DNA from: Pseudidiomarina sediminum DSM 21906 | Lineage (GTDB): Bacteria; Pseudomonadota; Gammaproteobacteria; Enterobacterales; Alteromonadaceae | DNA length: 64,000 nucleotides | Direction of reading: 5' to 3' | NCBI RefSeq assembly: GCF_000423165.1 | Contig: NZ_KE383983.1 | Span: 269,965 to 333,964 of the forward strand | In this document: positions 49,075 through 59,208 of the stretch, one piece after another | How positions within the stretch are numbered: position 1 is the stretch's first letter | How the letters are laid out: every line of letters begins with the position of its first letter | The notes under the pieces: generated by a model | The model's database searches: none | Seen by the model: the letters and a program-made list of their open reading frames with translations, nothing else | What the model was told of the DNA's origin: nothing | Made by a program: the position numbers and the translations under genes

Positions 49075-50853
49075 ATGGCAGAGCAAATATGGATAGGGCT
49101 TATCCTTATCACGGCATTGGTACTTTTTGTAGTCGACCGCTGGCGCTATGACTTTGTGGCGATGGGGGCATTATTTGCCGCAACGATTGTTGGTTTGATC
49201 CCGCGAGAAGAAGTGTTCGCAGGCTTTGGGAATGCCGCGGTGATCACCGTCGCTGCAGTTTTAGTATTGAGCCACGCCCTCTGGCGCTCCGGCGTGGTCG
49301 ACATGATGGCCAGTAGCGTTAAGCAGATGGGCGACCAGGTGTGGTTACAAATGATTGTATTGACCGGGTTAACCACCTTTGTCTCCGCGTTTATCAGTAA
49401 TACTGGCGCCATGGCGATTATGATCCCTGTAGCCTTGCAATTGTCGCGTAATGGCGCAGGACATGCGTCGCTCATGCTTATGCCAATGGCGTTTGGCTCA
49501 TTGCTCGGTGGTACCATTACCATGATTGGTACCCCGCCAAACATTATTATTTCTGATATTCGCGCGAGCCATGGCGCCGAACCATTCTCGATTTTTGATT
49601 TTACTCCTGTCGGTATTGTCGTTGCGTTAGCTGGTCTACTGATGATGTGGATCACGGCACGTTGGTTGGTGCCGCGGAGTAAAAGTCGTGATACCTCCAG
49701 TTCACCCTATGATGTGAGTGCCTATCTGACCGAACTGTATTTACCTGAAGGTGCATCTTTGGTGGGGCATACGTTATTTGAATTTGAGTCGAAGATTAAA
49801 GAGAACTTTGCGGTGGTTGCCATTAAGCGTGGTAAGCAAACACTCTCTGCACCCCCCCGTTATCAGCGCTTGCGTGCCGAAGACGTCGTGATTGTCGAGG
49901 CCGATGCAGAAACCTTGCAGCAAATTCTTGATGTGACCAAATTTGAATTGAACGCTGAGCAAAAGCTCGATACGCGCTTTTTGGTGTCTGATGAGATTAA
50001 GGTCATTGAAGGGATTGTCGGGCATGACTCGCGTCTGATCGGCCGCTCTGCGGCTGATCTGCGCTTGCGTCATCGCTTTGGCGTCAATGTGTTGGCGGTT
50101 GCACGAGAAGGTCAGCCGCTGAAACCCAGCTTATCCGATGTGCGCTTTAAACCGGGTGACGTGTTGTTGTTACAAGGTGATGCTGAAGTCTTGAACGATG
50201 TATTTAATCGCTTTGGCTGCTTGCCGCTCGCGCAACGCGGCCTGCGCTTGGGGAAAAAGCGTCAACTACTGTTGCCGTTGGGGATTTTTACTGGAGCTAT
50301 TCTCGCCAGCGCTCTCGGATTACTGAGTGTTCCGGTCGCCTTCAGTATGGCGGCGGGCCTGATGGTGTTGGCGAAAGTTATTCCTATTCGCGAACTCTAC
50401 GAGCATATCGAATGGCCAATTATTGTGTTGCTTGCTGCAACCATTCCACTAGGCGGCGCATTAGAACGTAGCGGAGCGGCAGATACGCTGGCTGGTGCTG
50501 CTTTGTGGGTGAGTCAGGGCGCACCAGGCGTGGTAGCCATTAGTTTGTTGCTTACGGTGACCATGTTGCTGTCGAACATCATTAATAATGCTGCTGCAGC
50601 GGTCCTTATGGCGCCGATTGGGATAAGTATGGCGAACTCACTAGAGGCATCGCACGATCCTTTCCTAATGGCTGTCGCTTTAGGCGCTGCATTACCATTT
50701 CTGACGCCGATCGGGCATCAATCCAATATTTTAGTGATGGGCCCAGGCGGATATCGCTTTGCTGATTACTGGCGTTTGGGACTGCCACTTTCTATTGTCG
50801 TCGGTATTGTTGCGGTGATTATGATTTCAGTGACTTGGCCAATGCACGGGTAG
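49075..50853 (+). CDS. SLC13 family permease with two TrkA-C domains
   Basis: 592 aa divalent anion/sodium symporter family member, YfbS-like. Membrane segments flank a soluble insert (about 205-390) with two RCK-C/TrkA-C domains (each with the pattern HTLFEFE...IVEAD and [19 protein letters not shown]). Family signatures [16 protein letters not shown] and the C-terminal [20 protein letters not shown] carry the substrate hairpins. The ion and substrate (sulfate, dicarboxylate or other) cannot be told. The 3' end overlaps fabR by 35 bp. Confidence 0.9.
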   Translation: MAEQIWIGLILITALVLFVVDRWRYDFVAMGALFAATIVGLIPREEVFAGFGNAAVITVAAVLVLSHALWRSGVVDMMASSVKQMGDQVWLQMIVLTGLTTFVSAFISNTGAMAIMIPVALQLSRNGAGHASLMLMPMAFGSLLGGTITMIGTPPNIIISDIRASHGAEPFSIFDFTPVGIVVALAGLLMMWITARWLVPRSKSRDTSSSPYDVSAYLTELYLPEGASLVGHTLFEFESKIKENFAVVAIKRGKQTLSAPPRYQRLRAEDVVIVEADAETLQQILDVTKFELNAEQKLDTRFLVSDEIKVIEGIVGHDSRLIGRSAADLRLRHRFGVNVLAVAREGQPLKPSLSDVRFKPGDVLLLQGDAEVLNDVFNRFGCLPLAQRGLRLGKKRQLLLPLGIFTGAILASALGLLSVPVAFSMAAGLMVLAKVIPIRELYEHIEWPIIVLLAATIPLGGALERSGAADTLAGAALWVSQGAPGVVAISLLLTVTMLLSNIINNAAAAVLMAPIGISMANSLEASHDPFLMAVALGAALPFLTPIGHQSNILVMGPGGYRFADYWRLGLPLSIVVGIVAVIMISVTWPMHG

Positions 50854-51442
50854 CTTCAGCGCCTCGCGCGACAATACGAACTTGGGCGATGGTCGTCTCG
50901 AGGAGTTCTTGGCGCTCCGCGGGCGAGGCATCAAGAGCGTCGGCGCCGGCGCTAAACACAATACGAGCAATTGCGTCGGCATGCAGTTCGGCCAAGTCGC
51001 GGTCGAACTGCTGTTCGTCGACCAGATAATCAACCAATTCAGCAGTAAAGTGTTCAACTTCGCGTTGCACGGCTAAACGGAACTCACGTGAGTTTCCCGA
51101 TTTTTCTTGGAGCAAAAGCCGAAAAATAGCGGTGTTGTTATTCACGAATTCCATAAACGTCGTGACCGACGAGCGAATGATGGAGCCGCCTTTGGCGATT
51201 TGTTGGCGTGATTGGCGCAGCAGTTGCCGCAAGGTTAATCCGCCTTCATCGACTAAGGTGAGTCCGAGCTCTTCCATATTTTGAAAATGGCGGTAGAACG
51301 ACGTCGGGGCAATCCCAGCTTCACGAGCAACTTCGCGCAAACTCAGCGACGCATAGCCATGCTCAGCGCTGAGCTGGTTCATCGCCGCTTGGATGAGTGC
51401 CCGCCGCGTTTTCTCTTTTTGTGCTGCGCGTACGCCTGCCAT
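50819..51442 (-). CDS. fabR: FabR, TetR-family repressor of unsaturated fatty acid synthesis
   Basis: 207 aa. The helix-turn-helix (about 35-58) reads [19 protein letters not shown], almost the E. coli FabR sequence, followed by [19 protein letters not shown] and [18 protein letters not shown]. FabR senses the ratio of unsaturated to saturated acyl-CoA/ACP. It is divergent from a fatty acid desaturase gene with FabR-like palindromes between them, a DesT/DesCB-like arrangement. AAGGAAG precedes the ATG. Confidence 0.93.
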   Translation of the reverse strand: MAGVRAAQKEKTRRALIQAAMNQLSAEHGYASLSLREVAREAGIAPTSFYRHFQNMEELGLTLVDEGGLTLRQLLRQSRQQIAKGGSIIRSSVTTFMEFVNNNTAIFRLLLQEKSGNSREFRLAVQREVEHFTAELVDYLVDEQQFDRDLAELHADAIARIVFSAGADALDASPAERQELLETTIAQVRIVARGAEATRALAKSLKS

Positions 51443-51487
51443 GACGCTTCCTTTAGGTGAGATTTAGCTAGAAACGTGAATTATGTC

Positions 51488-51505
51488 AGTGAACGTGTGT
51501 TCACG
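51488..51505. promoter_or_regulatory. FabR/DesT-like operator near fabR
   Basis: AGTGAACGTGTGTTCACG contains the perfect inverted repeat GTGAAC-GTGT-GTTCAC. It lies 45 bp before the fabR start and agrees at 12 of 18 positions with the second site at 51564. It probably gives autoregulation. Confidence 0.6.
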
Positions 51506-51563
51506 CAATTCATCGATTTTTACCAAATAACGGTTGCACCCTAATCCAAAGACGTTTAAATTC

Positions 51564-51581
51564 AGCGTACACGTGTTCGCT
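51564..51581. promoter_or_regulatory. FabR operator near the desaturase gene
   Basis: AGCGTACACGTGTTCGCT is palindromic at 8 of 9 pairs and is close to the FabR operator I recall from E. coli fabA/fabB. It lies 44 bp before the desaturase start, where repressor binding would block transcription. Confidence 0.75.
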
Positions 51582-51625
51582 AATATTGGCTGAAGAACAC
51601 GCCTGTAGTTTGAAATAGGTTTTAT

Positions 51626-52771
51626 ATGTCGACGACACACGCTAAAAAGCCGAAAATTATTTGGCTCAATACTCTCGTTTTTGCGATTACTTTTCTTGTA
51701 GCTGCTATCGGTGTTCCTTGGTACGGCTTTACCCACGGTTTTTCGTTCGGTCTGTGGATGGCGCTGCTTGGTACCATCGGCTTTGCCGGTATCTCAATTA
51801 CAGCGGGCTACCACCGGTTGTGGGCCCACAGAACTTATGATGCACATTGGTCGTGGCGGATTTTGTTCGCCTTGGGCGGTGCGCTCGCAGTACAAAATAG
51901 TGCGCTGCACTGGTCTTCTGACCATCGTGAGCATCATAAACACGTTGATGACAACGACAACGACCCGTATTCAGCGAAGCGCGGTTTTTGGTATTCGCAT
52001 ATTGGTTGGATGCTGCGCGAGTACCAAGCTGCGCGTTACCACGATTACAACAACGTCAAAGATCTGCAAAAAGACCCGATTGTGATGTGGCAACATCGCC
52101 ACTATTTAGCGCTCACGCTGTTGACGACGATTGGTTGGCCGGTGGCGATCGGGTGGATGCTCGGAGATATTTGGGGCGCCGTGATTTTGGTTGGTTTTGC
52201 GCGTTTGGTGATCAACCACCACACCACTTTTTTCATTAACTCTTTGGCACATATTTGGGGTAAGCAAACCTATACCGACCGCAATACTGCGCGGGACAAC
52301 GGTTTTCTCGCTTTGTTGACCTTTGGCGAAGGCTATCACAACTACCACCATATTTTTGCGGCGGACTACCGTAACGGTATTCGTTGGTGGCAGTTTGATC
52401 CAACCAAATGGTTGATTCGCACGGGTTCTTGGTTAGGGTTAACGCGTAACTTAAAGCGCGCGAACGGCTACCAAGTCGAGAAAGCAAAGCTTGAGATGCA
52501 GTTTAAGAAAGCGAAGGCACAATCAGATGTAGGTTGTGAGACCACCTTGGCCAAGCTGCACGATGAATTTGATGCCTTGTTGCTGCGTTTACGTGAGTAT
52601 TATCAGGTGCGTAAGCAACTTCTTGATGGTAAAACCAAAGCTTTGGCAGATCATATGCCGACGCTGGACGAGCTGCAGCAAAAAGTTGCGGAACTACGTG
52701 ATGCTTTACAACAGCATAAACGCGCATTCCGCAACTTGTTACAGCAACAACTGGCACAACAAGCCAGCTAA
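51626..52771 (+). CDS. Membrane acyl desaturase (delta-9 type) with coiled-coil tail
   Basis: 381 aa di-iron desaturase. The three His boxes are HRLWAH (63-68), H100-RE-HH (100-104) and HNYHH (238-242); four membrane segments lie between them. It would introduce a cis double bond into acyl-CoA or phospholipid-bound chains aerobically, as Pseudomonas DesB does. The C-terminal 95 or so residues (about 285-381) are a highly charged Lys/Glu/Gln coiled coil, longer than the plain enzyme needs. A FabR site precedes it. Confidence 0.9.
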   Translation: MSTTHAKKPKIIWLNTLVFAITFLVAAIGVPWYGFTHGFSFGLWMALLGTIGFAGISITAGYHRLWAHRTYDAHWSWRILFALGGALAVQNSALHWSSDHREHHKHVDDNDNDPYSAKRGFWYSHIGWMLREYQAARYHDYNNVKDLQKDPIVMWQHRHYLALTLLTTIGWPVAIGWMLGDIWGAVILVGFARLVINHHTTFFINSLAHIWGKQTYTDRNTARDNGFLALLTFGEGYHNYHHIFAADYRNGIRWWQFDPTKWLIRTGSWLGLTRNLKRANGYQVEKAKLEMQFKKAKAQSDVGCETTLAKLHDEFDALLLRLREYYQVRKQLLDGKTKALADHMPTLDELQQKVAELRDALQQHKRAFRNLLQQQLAQQAS

Positions 52772-52786
52772 GCTAAAGCGAAGACG

Positions 52787-55120
52787 TTACTTCTTCGCTT
52801 TGGCAAAGGCTTCGGCAAAGGCCGATCCCATTGCTGAGTTCCCGACCGGCTGCGAAGCTTTCGCCGCCGGTTTTTTCTTGCCTTGGGATGCAGCAGATTT
52901 GCCCTTGCCGACGCCAGCGGTTGCAGCTTTCGCTGGCGCGCTGTGAACTTCATCATCAAGACGCATGGTCAGACTAATACGCTTGCGTGCTTCGTCGACT
53001 TCCAAAACTTTCACTTTGACGATATCACCAGCTTTCACAACTTCACGCGGGTCACTCACAAAGGTGTTCGACAAAGCACTCACATGCACAAGACCGTCTT
53101 GATGAACGCCAATATCGACAAAGGCACCAAAGGCCGCAACGTTAGAAACCACGCCTTCAAGGGTCATGCCCGGACGTAAGTCTTTGAGCGTATCGACACC
53201 ATCTTTAAAGGTGGCGGTTTTAAACTCTGGTCGAGGGTCACGGCCCGGCTTATCCAGTTCGGCAATAATGTCGCGAATGGTCGGCTCACCAAATTTTTCA
53301 TCGGTGTAGGCTGCTGGGTCGAGTTGCTTTAAAAAGCTACTGTCGCCAATTAATTGCTCTACTGCTTTGCCGCTGGCCTGCGCAATCTTTTCAACCACAG
53401 CGTAAGCTTCTGGGTGAACGGCTGACTTATCCAGAGGCTGAGCGCCGTCCATGATACGTAAGAAGCCTGCTGCCTGTTCAAACGATTTAGGTCCCATTCG
53501 GGCGACGTCGAGGAGTTGTTTACGCGTTAAAAAGCGACCACTCGCATCACGATGGGCGACAATATTTTGCGCCAAAGTTTTGTTCAAGCCGGCAACCCGT
53601 GCCAACAACGCCACTGAAGCTGTGTTGACGTCAACACCAACGGCGTTTACGCAATCCTCGACAACGGCGTCGAGGCTGTGGGCCAATTGGGCCTGACTGA
53701 CATCGTGCTGGTATTGACCGACACCAATTGACTTCGGCTCAATTTTGACGAGCTCAGCCAGTGGATCTTGTAATCGTCGGGCGATGGACACGGCGCCACG
53801 CAGGGCAACGTCTAACTCTGGAAATTCTTGGGCAGCGAGTTCTGACGCTGAGTAGACTGAGGCGCCTGCTTCGTTAACGATAACTTTGTTTACTTTAATG
53901 GCGCTGTTGGCTTTGAGCATATCGCTCACCAACTTGTCAGTTTCTCGTGAATAAGTGCCGTTACCAATCGCGATCAGCTCAACTTTATGCTGCTGACACA
54001 TCCCTGCGAGGGTGCGCATTGCTTTGTCGACTTGGTTTTGCGGCTGGAACGGGAACACGGTGTTGGTGCCAAGGACTTTCCCTGTGCTATCAACAACAGC
54101 TACTTTAATCCCGGTACGAACACCTGGATCAAGCCCCATCGTGGTTTTTGCTCCTGCTGGCGCAGCCATCAAGAGGTCATTTAGGTTACTTGCGAAAATA
54201 CCAATGGCGTCGGCCTCTGCGCGCTCGCGCACACTGCCGAATAACTCAGTTTCCATATGCAGCAACAACTTGATGCGCCAGGTCCATTGGATGGTTTGCG
54301 TTAACCATGCATCGGCAGGGCGATCTGCGGCAACGAAACCAATATGCGTAGCAATCAGTTGTTCGCCGTAGCTACGGGCTTTCGGGTCTTCTTGCTCAGG
54401 ATCTGGGTTGAGCTTTAATTGCAAAATGCCTTCATTACGGCCGCGGAACAGGGCGAGGGCTCGGTGCGATGGAATTTTTTTCAACGCTTCGCTAAAGCTG
54501 AAGTAATCTCGATACTTGGCGCCTTCTTGCTCTTTGCCAGGAGCGACGTTACTGGTGATCTCTGCTTGCTGCCAAAGGTAATCGCGGACTTTCTTCAATA
54601 ACGCGGCATCTTCAGCAAAACGTTCCATCAGGATAAAGCGTGCACCTTCTAGCACCGCTTTACTATCTGCAAAGCCTGCGTCGGCGTTGAGGTATGCGGT
54701 GGCTTCTTGCTCAGGGTCACGCGCTGGGTCTGCTAGGAGCAGATCGGCCAGCGGTTCCAGCCCCGCTTCAATGGCGATTTGTCCTTTGGTACGGCGTTTC
54801 GGCTTGTATGGTAAATACAAGTCTTCCAATTCGGTTTTCGACTGCGTTGCGAGAATGGCTGACTCAAGTTCTGGCGTGAGCTTTTCCTGCTCACGAATAC
54901 TTGCCAAAATAACGTCACGGCGGTCGTTGAGTTCACGCAAGTAACTCAAGCGTTGTGCCAGTGTACGTAGTTGGGTGTCGTCGAGGCCACCGGTGGCTTC
55001 TTTTCGATAGCGTGCGATAAAGGGTACCGTGGCACCGTCGTCGAGCAGCGCGATAGCAGCTTGAACTTGTTGCGAACGAACCGCGAGTTCATTGGCAATC
55101 TGCTGAGAAATCGAGCTCAT
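52787..55120 (-). CDS. tex: Tex family RNA-binding transcription accessory protein
   Basis: 777 aa. Order of domains: N-terminal helical Tex region (1-200), YqgF/RNase H-like domain (about 325-455, starting [17 protein letters not shown]), helix-hairpin-helix pair (about 490-560, [15 protein letters not shown]) and C-terminal S1 domain (about 648-718, [21 protein letters not shown]). The tail is Lys/Ala/Ser-rich. Tex proteins bind nucleic acids and associate with transcription; the precise role is unsettled. Confidence 0.96.
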   Translation of the reverse strand: MSSISQQIANELAVRSQQVQAAIALLDDGATVPFIARYRKEATGGLDDTQLRTLAQRLSYLRELNDRRDVILASIREQEKLTPELESAILATQSKTELEDLYLPYKPKRRTKGQIAIEAGLEPLADLLLADPARDPEQEATAYLNADAGFADSKAVLEGARFILMERFAEDAALLKKVRDYLWQQAEITSNVAPGKEQEGAKYRDYFSFSEALKKIPSHRALALFRGRNEGILQLKLNPDPEQEDPKARSYGEQLIATHIGFVAADRPADAWLTQTIQWTWRIKLLLHMETELFGSVRERAEADAIGIFASNLNDLLMAAPAGAKTTMGLDPGVRTGIKVAVVDSTGKVLGTNTVFPFQPQNQVDKAMRTLAGMCQQHKVELIAIGNGTYSRETDKLVSDMLKANSAIKVNKVIVNEAGASVYSASELAAQEFPELDVALRGAVSIARRLQDPLAELVKIEPKSIGVGQYQHDVSQAQLAHSLDAVVEDCVNAVGVDVNTASVALLARVAGLNKTLAQNIVAHRDASGRFLTRKQLLDVARMGPKSFEQAAGFLRIMDGAQPLDKSAVHPEAYAVVEKIAQASGKAVEQLIGDSSFLKQLDPAAYTDEKFGEPTIRDIIAELDKPGRDPRPEFKTATFKDGVDTLKDLRPGMTLEGVVSNVAAFGAFVDIGVHQDGLVHVSALSNTFVSDPREVVKAGDIVKVKVLEVDEARKRISLTMRLDDEVHSAPAKAATAGVGKGKSAASQGKKKPAAKASQPVGNSAMGSAFAEAFAKAKK

Positions 55121-55175
55121 GAATAATGTCTCTCTGTTGGTTTACTGCGTAAATGTTGCCGCAGTATACCAGTCC

Positions 55176-57191
55176 TTATTTGCTCGAGGCGACCTCCGCA
55201 ACAGGAATTTGCTGTTGATTTTGGGTAAAACGTAGCAGCGCTTCGGGAACTTGGTAGCGCTGCTCTCGATAGAGCCAGCTCGGCAATAACGCCCAATGGA
55301 GTGCTTGCTGATGCTGCGTTTCGTCTGCCGGTTGTAGCGCGCTGAGTTGCTTGGATGGTTGATGATAAAGCCCTGTGAGCGTTGCTTGTTGTGGGCGCAG
55401 CAGTGTAACTTGGGCGCTGGTGTTGTCGTCATCTCCTTGCAGATAGGCAAAGGTCTGGTTGAATTGTAAAAAGGCACGGTTTGCCGGTGGCAGATCGGAG
55501 CTTAGATCTTGACCAAGGGTTGGTAGATAGCCGGAAACGCCTGCCAGTGACAGTAGCGTGGGAGCCAAGTCAATCTGGCTCGCAATTTCGGTCAGGGTGT
55601 TCGGGGTTAAATCAGCGCCTAAAATCAGGCCAGGAATATGGAACTTATCGACCGGTACCAGCGCATCGCCGTATACGCGGTTGTCATGATCAGCGACAAC
55701 TAAGAACAGAGTATCCTGCCAATAATTGCTCTGTTGCGCTTGGCTAAGGAATTGCCCTAACGCATGATCCGCATAACGCACAGCGTTATCGACATTTTGG
55801 GCTAAATGCTGCAGCCCATCATTGAGCGCATTCTCCGGAAGTTCAAAAGGCTCGTGATTCGACGAGGTAAAGATGAGGGTGAAAAAGGCTTGGTCAGTGG
55901 CATGTAATTGACTCAGCCGTTGGTGCGCTTTGTCAAAGAGGTCAGCATCACTTACCCCCCAACTGGAGACAAAGTTTGGATTGTCGTAGTCATTTTCATC
56001 AATGATGGACTGCACACCGTTCCCGGTGAAGAAACTCCGCATATTGTCAAAGTGTGATTCGCCACCGTAAATAAACTCGGTGTGGTAGCCCTGTGCTGCC
56101 AACATGCTGGCCATAGTAAAGAAATTGCGCTGGGACAAACTAAGTTTGACGGTGCTGCGAGCGGGGGTGGGTAAAAAGCCACTGACCACAGCTTCGATCC
56201 CTCGTACTGAGCGTGTCCCTGTGGCATAGAGTTGTTCAAACCACCAACCTTTGGTCGCCCATTGTTGCAAGTTCGGAGTTAAACCACGCTCAACAAAGCC
56301 ATAGCCCATACTTTCTTCCAAGATGACCACAATATTTAGGGGGTGCTTGCGTTCGGCAGAGGCTTGTTGCCAATGTACGGAGGGGTATTCGGCGCTCGGA
56401 AACTCGGTCCCTTGAAAGTAGTCAATGGTGGGGATGAACGCACTCAGTTGGTCAGCATTGAGTGCCCCATAAACCTCACTTGCGGCTGCCTCGTGGCGCA
56501 GATTGTAAAGCGCATAACTTACTGAATAGGGTGAACTAATGGTCAAAGAGTTGACCAGCGGGTCGCCACTGAGTGCGAAAAACGAGGGGTTGGCCGGCCG
56601 ATGTGCCAGGGTTGAACGTATCGCCAATAAACAACAGAGCAGTAAGAGAGGCCATACTGCGAGCGTAGGCCATAACGCAGATCGGCGAGCGTGAAACCAT
56701 GGGCGTTGCACGAGAATGCGCAGCCCCCATGCCGCAGCTACGGCAACAACTAAGGTGGCAATCACCCAGCCTCGAAACCCTAACCATAAGGTGCTGATAA
56801 CTTCTTGGGGATAGAGCAGGTACTCCACGAACAAGCGATTGGGTCGCACATCATATTGGGCGATAAAAGCGGGGGTCGATGCTTCGATAAAAACCAGCAT
56901 AAGTAACCAAAGTACGGTCCAGATCTGCAAAAAAACTTTACCAAAGCGTTGCAGCGCAGGGAGCTGAAAAAAGGGCATTAACAGCAATGGAAGCAAGGTT
57001 AAATACCCCATCATGATGGTGTCTGCTCGGATGCCTGCAAGCAACAGTGACGGCCATTGCTGAACCGCGGTAACGCGCTCCGCAAACAGCACAAAAAGCA
57101 CCACGCGACTGGTACTAAGTATTCCTAATCCGCCAAGGAAAAAGAAATATAACGGGCGATAGGTACGAAAGCCTGACAATAACCAATGCAT
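55176..57191 (-). CDS. LTA synthase/sulfatase-family inner membrane transferase
   Basis: 671 aa. Five N-terminal membrane helices (to about residue 195) and a periplasmic alkaline-phosphatase-superfamily domain. Metal and catalytic residues seen: Glu in VVILEESMGYG, Thr nucleophile in ATGTRSVRGIE and the late pair in LVVADHDNR. Gram-negative members move phosphoglycerol or similar groups onto envelope glycans; the exact acceptor is unknown. I preferred ATG 57191 (AGGAG about 10 bp upstream) over the TTG at 57212. A PmrA/QseB-type box lies 48 bp upstream. Confidence 0.87.
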   Translation of the reverse strand: MHWLLSGFRTYRPLYFFFLGGLGILSTSRVVLFVLFAERVTAVQQWPSLLLAGIRADTIMMGYLTLLPLLLMPFFQLPALQRFGKVFLQIWTVLWLLMLVFIEASTPAFIAQYDVRPNRLFVEYLLYPQEVISTLWLGFRGWVIATLVVAVAAAWGLRILVQRPWFHARRSALWPTLAVWPLLLLCCLLAIRSTLAHRPANPSFFALSGDPLVNSLTISSPYSVSYALYNLRHEAAASEVYGALNADQLSAFIPTIDYFQGTEFPSAEYPSVHWQQASAERKHPLNIVVILEESMGYGFVERGLTPNLQQWATKGWWFEQLYATGTRSVRGIEAVVSGFLPTPARSTVKLSLSQRNFFTMASMLAAQGYHTEFIYGGESHFDNMRSFFTGNGVQSIIDENDYDNPNFVSSWGVSDADLFDKAHQRLSQLHATDQAFFTLIFTSSNHEPFELPENALNDGLQHLAQNVDNAVRYADHALGQFLSQAQQSNYWQDTLFLVVADHDNRVYGDALVPVDKFHIPGLILGADLTPNTLTEIASQIDLAPTLLSLAGVSGYLPTLGQDLSSDLPPANRAFLQFNQTFAYLQGDDDNTSAQVTLLRPQQATLTGLYHQPSKQLSALQPADETQHQQALHWALLPSWLYREQRYQVPEALLRFTQNQQQIPVAEVASSK

Positions 57192-57239
57192 CTTCAATGC
57201 GCTCCTGTTCAATCTTCCGGAGCACTATTGCAATGAAAA

Positions 57240-57256
57240 CTTAAGAGAAACTTAAC
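57240..57256 (-). promoter_or_regulatory. PmrA/QseB-type box upstream of the LTA-synthase-like gene
   Basis: Plus-strand reading CTTAAGAGAAACTTAAC: two TTAA half-sites 11 bp apart, fitting the PmrA box YTTAAK-N5-YTTAA. It sits exactly between the greB stop (57257) and the transferase start and is identical at 15 of 17 positions to the box at 59930. It would place the transferase under the two-component system at 57823-59882. Confidence 0.65.
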
Positions 57257-57748
57257 CTATCGTGTGGCTTTGGTTTTTTCGTAGACGATGCTGTTGATGT
57301 ACCAGCGATGCCGTCCAGTCGGCGTGTTGACTTCGAAGTCGTCGTCGATTTGCTTACCGAGCGCAGCGCGCGCCATCGGCGCATCAATCGAGATAACGGT
57401 ATGGCTGTCGTAAATCTCGTCAGGGCCAACGATGGTAAAGGTGCGTTGGTCGCCATCATCATTCTCAATCGTGACCGTTGCGCCAAAAAATACTTTCCCT
57501 TCTTGAGCCGGGGCATAATCAACGATTTTCAGCACTTCCAGACGCTTGCGTAAAAAGCGAATGCGGCGGTCGATTTGCCGTAGTTTTTGCTTGTTGTACT
57601 TGTAATCTGCATTTTCGGAACGATCGCCAAGGCTGGCCGCCCAAGTCACTTTTTCGGTGGTTTCACGACGCTCGACCCGCCAGAGGTGATTGAGTTCTGC
57701 TTGCAACTGTTGGTAACCTGCACGAGTAATTAAGTTGGTCTTTGCCAT
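57257..57748 (-). CDS. greB: GreB, transcript cleavage factor
   Basis: 163 aa. N-terminal coiled coil (about 1-75) and C-terminal FKBP-like domain. It cleaves the 3' end of RNA in backtracked polymerase. The acidic tip shows SLGDRSENADYKYNKQKLRQIDRRIRFL (split around ENADYKYNK), and the longer basic patch and DRRIRFLRKRLE favour GreB over GreA. It lies between the transferase and sensor kinase genes on the same strand. Confidence 0.94.
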   Translation of the reverse strand: MAKTNLITRAGYQQLQAELNHLWRVERRETTEKVTWAASLGDRSENADYKYNKQKLRQIDRRIRFLRKRLEVLKIVDYAPAQEGKVFFGATVTIENDDGDQRTFTIVGPDEIYDSHTVISIDAPMARAALGKQIDDDFEVNTPTGRHRWYINSIVYEKTKATR

Positions 57749-57789
57749 GGCGCTAGGGGCGTTGTCCTTGTGGAAAAATGTCGATGCTA

Positions 57790-57821
57790 CGATGGTCGTT
57801 GCTGAACTGCAACTCCCATCG
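57790..57821 (-). terminator. Hairpin after the sensor kinase gene
   Basis: CGATGG/CCATCG outer stem and GTTGC/GCAAC inner stem, separated by symmetric TC/TC internal mismatches, with a TGAACT loop. It begins 1 bp after the kinase stop. The T tract on the minus strand (ATTTTT) is 9 bp further on, so it is either a weak terminator or an RNA 3'-end structure before greB. Confidence 0.45.
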
Positions 57822-57822
57822 A

Positions 57823-59208
57823 TTAGCTCGGGTCAAGCAGCGGGAAATCCAGCTGAACTGCGAGCCCGCCAGCGGGGTAATTGGCAAAGCTAAGTTGAAT
57901 GCCATGCAACTGGGCAATCCGTGTGACAATCGAAAGGCCAAGTCCAGCGCCGTCGATATGACGTGTTTGGGGGTGACGAAAGAAGCGCTCGCCTAAGCGC
58001 GCCAATTCACTCTCTGGCACGCCAGGTCCGGAGTCATGTACGCTGATCCGCAAAAAGTTGCTTTCACGGCGGCAGCTGACCGAGACAACGCCGTCATCGC
58101 CGCTATATTTGGCGGCGTTTTGGAGCAGGTTCCGAAATAGCACTTCAAGCAGGGTGGGTAAGCCATAAACGATGCAATCATCAGTGATCGACAGTTGCCA
58201 TTCACAGGTCTCAGTGACATGGTCAGGTAAGTCGGCGAGCACTTGCAAGAGCAACTGTTGCAGTGGCACGGCGTGCAATTGTTGCTGATGTAAGGTGGTT
58301 CCTTCTAATTTCGTTAGCAACAGTAGTTGATTCACAAGGTGCGTTAAACGTTCAGTAGCGCGCTGCACTGCACTAATACTGGCGGGGTCATTGGGATCAA
58401 TTTGCGCCGCATGGAGTTTCAGTGCGGCAAGGGGCGTGCGTAGTTCGTGTGAGGCATCAGCGATAAAGTTCTTTTCGCGTTGTAAATAATCGTTGATACG
58501 TCCAAATAAGGCATTAATATTTGATTGAATTGGCACCAATTCACTTGGAAGCTGCGCATCTAGAGGCAGTAAGTCATTGGCATCGCGCTGTTGCAGCTGG
58601 GTTGCGAACTGGCGTACCGGCCGCAAAAACCACACCACAATAACCAGAATTGCGAGTGACAGTGGCAGCCAGGTTAGGAACACAACCCAGAGCTGATCCG
58701 CGGTAATATAGGTGGAGAGCTCCGAGCGCACATCTTCGCGTTGGGCTGTGTAGATCCATGTTTGCGTCTCAGGATCAAAATAACTAAAGCTAATCCATGT
58801 GTAGCCGTCAATGGGCAATTCATGATAGCCCGCCTGAGGTTTTGAAATCGGTTGTGTCATGGCATTTTCACTGGCCACCAATAAGTGCTGTGTTGTGCTC
58901 CAGACTTGAAAGGCTAACTTTCGTTCGTAAGGATGTCCGTCACGCTGGCGTTCATCCCCCCGAGCCGCATATTCCGCTGGAATAGGTGGCAACTCAATCG
59001 TCCGAACAGTGCCATCTTGCGGTAAAAAACCGGGATCGTGGATAAGGCTTTTGATCATCCGAGTGGTTTGGGCTAGCTCAGCATCAAACACTTCATCGAG
59101 CTCATGTTTGGTCATATGGTAGTTAAACCACGCGCCAAGCGCGAGGACCAACAGCACCACGAAATTCGTTGCAAGCAGGAGTTGGCGTCGCAAGGAGCGT
59201 CGGATCAT
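57823..59208 (-). CDS. Sensor histidine kinase (QseC/PmrB-like)
   Basis: 461 aa. First membrane segment about 10-30, periplasmic sensor about 31-172, second segment about 173-196, HAMP-like linker, HisKA domain with phospho-His H254 in DASHELRTPLAALKLH, and HATPase domain with N box LLQNAAKYSG and G boxes DSGPGVPE and GAGLGLSIV. It phosphorylates the regulator encoded just upstream (ATGA overlap). The signal is unknown; QseC and PmrB relatives sense metals, pH, cationic peptides or hormones. Confidence 0.92.
   Translation of the reverse strand: MIRRSLRRQLLLATNFVVLLVLALGAWFNYHMTKHELDEVFDAELAQTTRMIKSLIHDPGFLPQDGTVRTIELPPIPAEYAARGDERQRDGHPYERKLAFQVWSTTQHLLVASENAMTQPISKPQAGYHELPIDGYTWISFSYFDPETQTWIYTAQREDVRSELSTYITADQLWVVFLTWLPLSLAILVIVVWFLRPVRQFATQLQQRDANDLLPLDAQLPSELVPIQSNINALFGRINDYLQREKNFIADASHELRTPLAALKLHAAQIDPNDPASISAVQRATERLTHLVNQLLLLTKLEGTTLHQQQLHAVPLQQLLLQVLADLPDHVTETCEWQLSITDDCIVYGLPTLLEVLFRNLLQNAAKYSGDDGVVSVSCRRESNFLRISVHDSGPGVPESELARLGERFFRHPQTRHIDGAGLGLSIVTRIAQLHGIQLSFANYPAGGLAVQLDFPLLDPS

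Noticed and set aside
49146-49655. 169-codon minus-strand frame opposite the SLC13 gene
   Set aside because: Again antisense to membrane-segment codons, without a start signal or a family match.
57769-57780. Single DnaA-box-like TTTTCCACA (minus strand)
   Set aside because: One weak copy without clustering or an AT-rich unwinding region gives no support for an origin.
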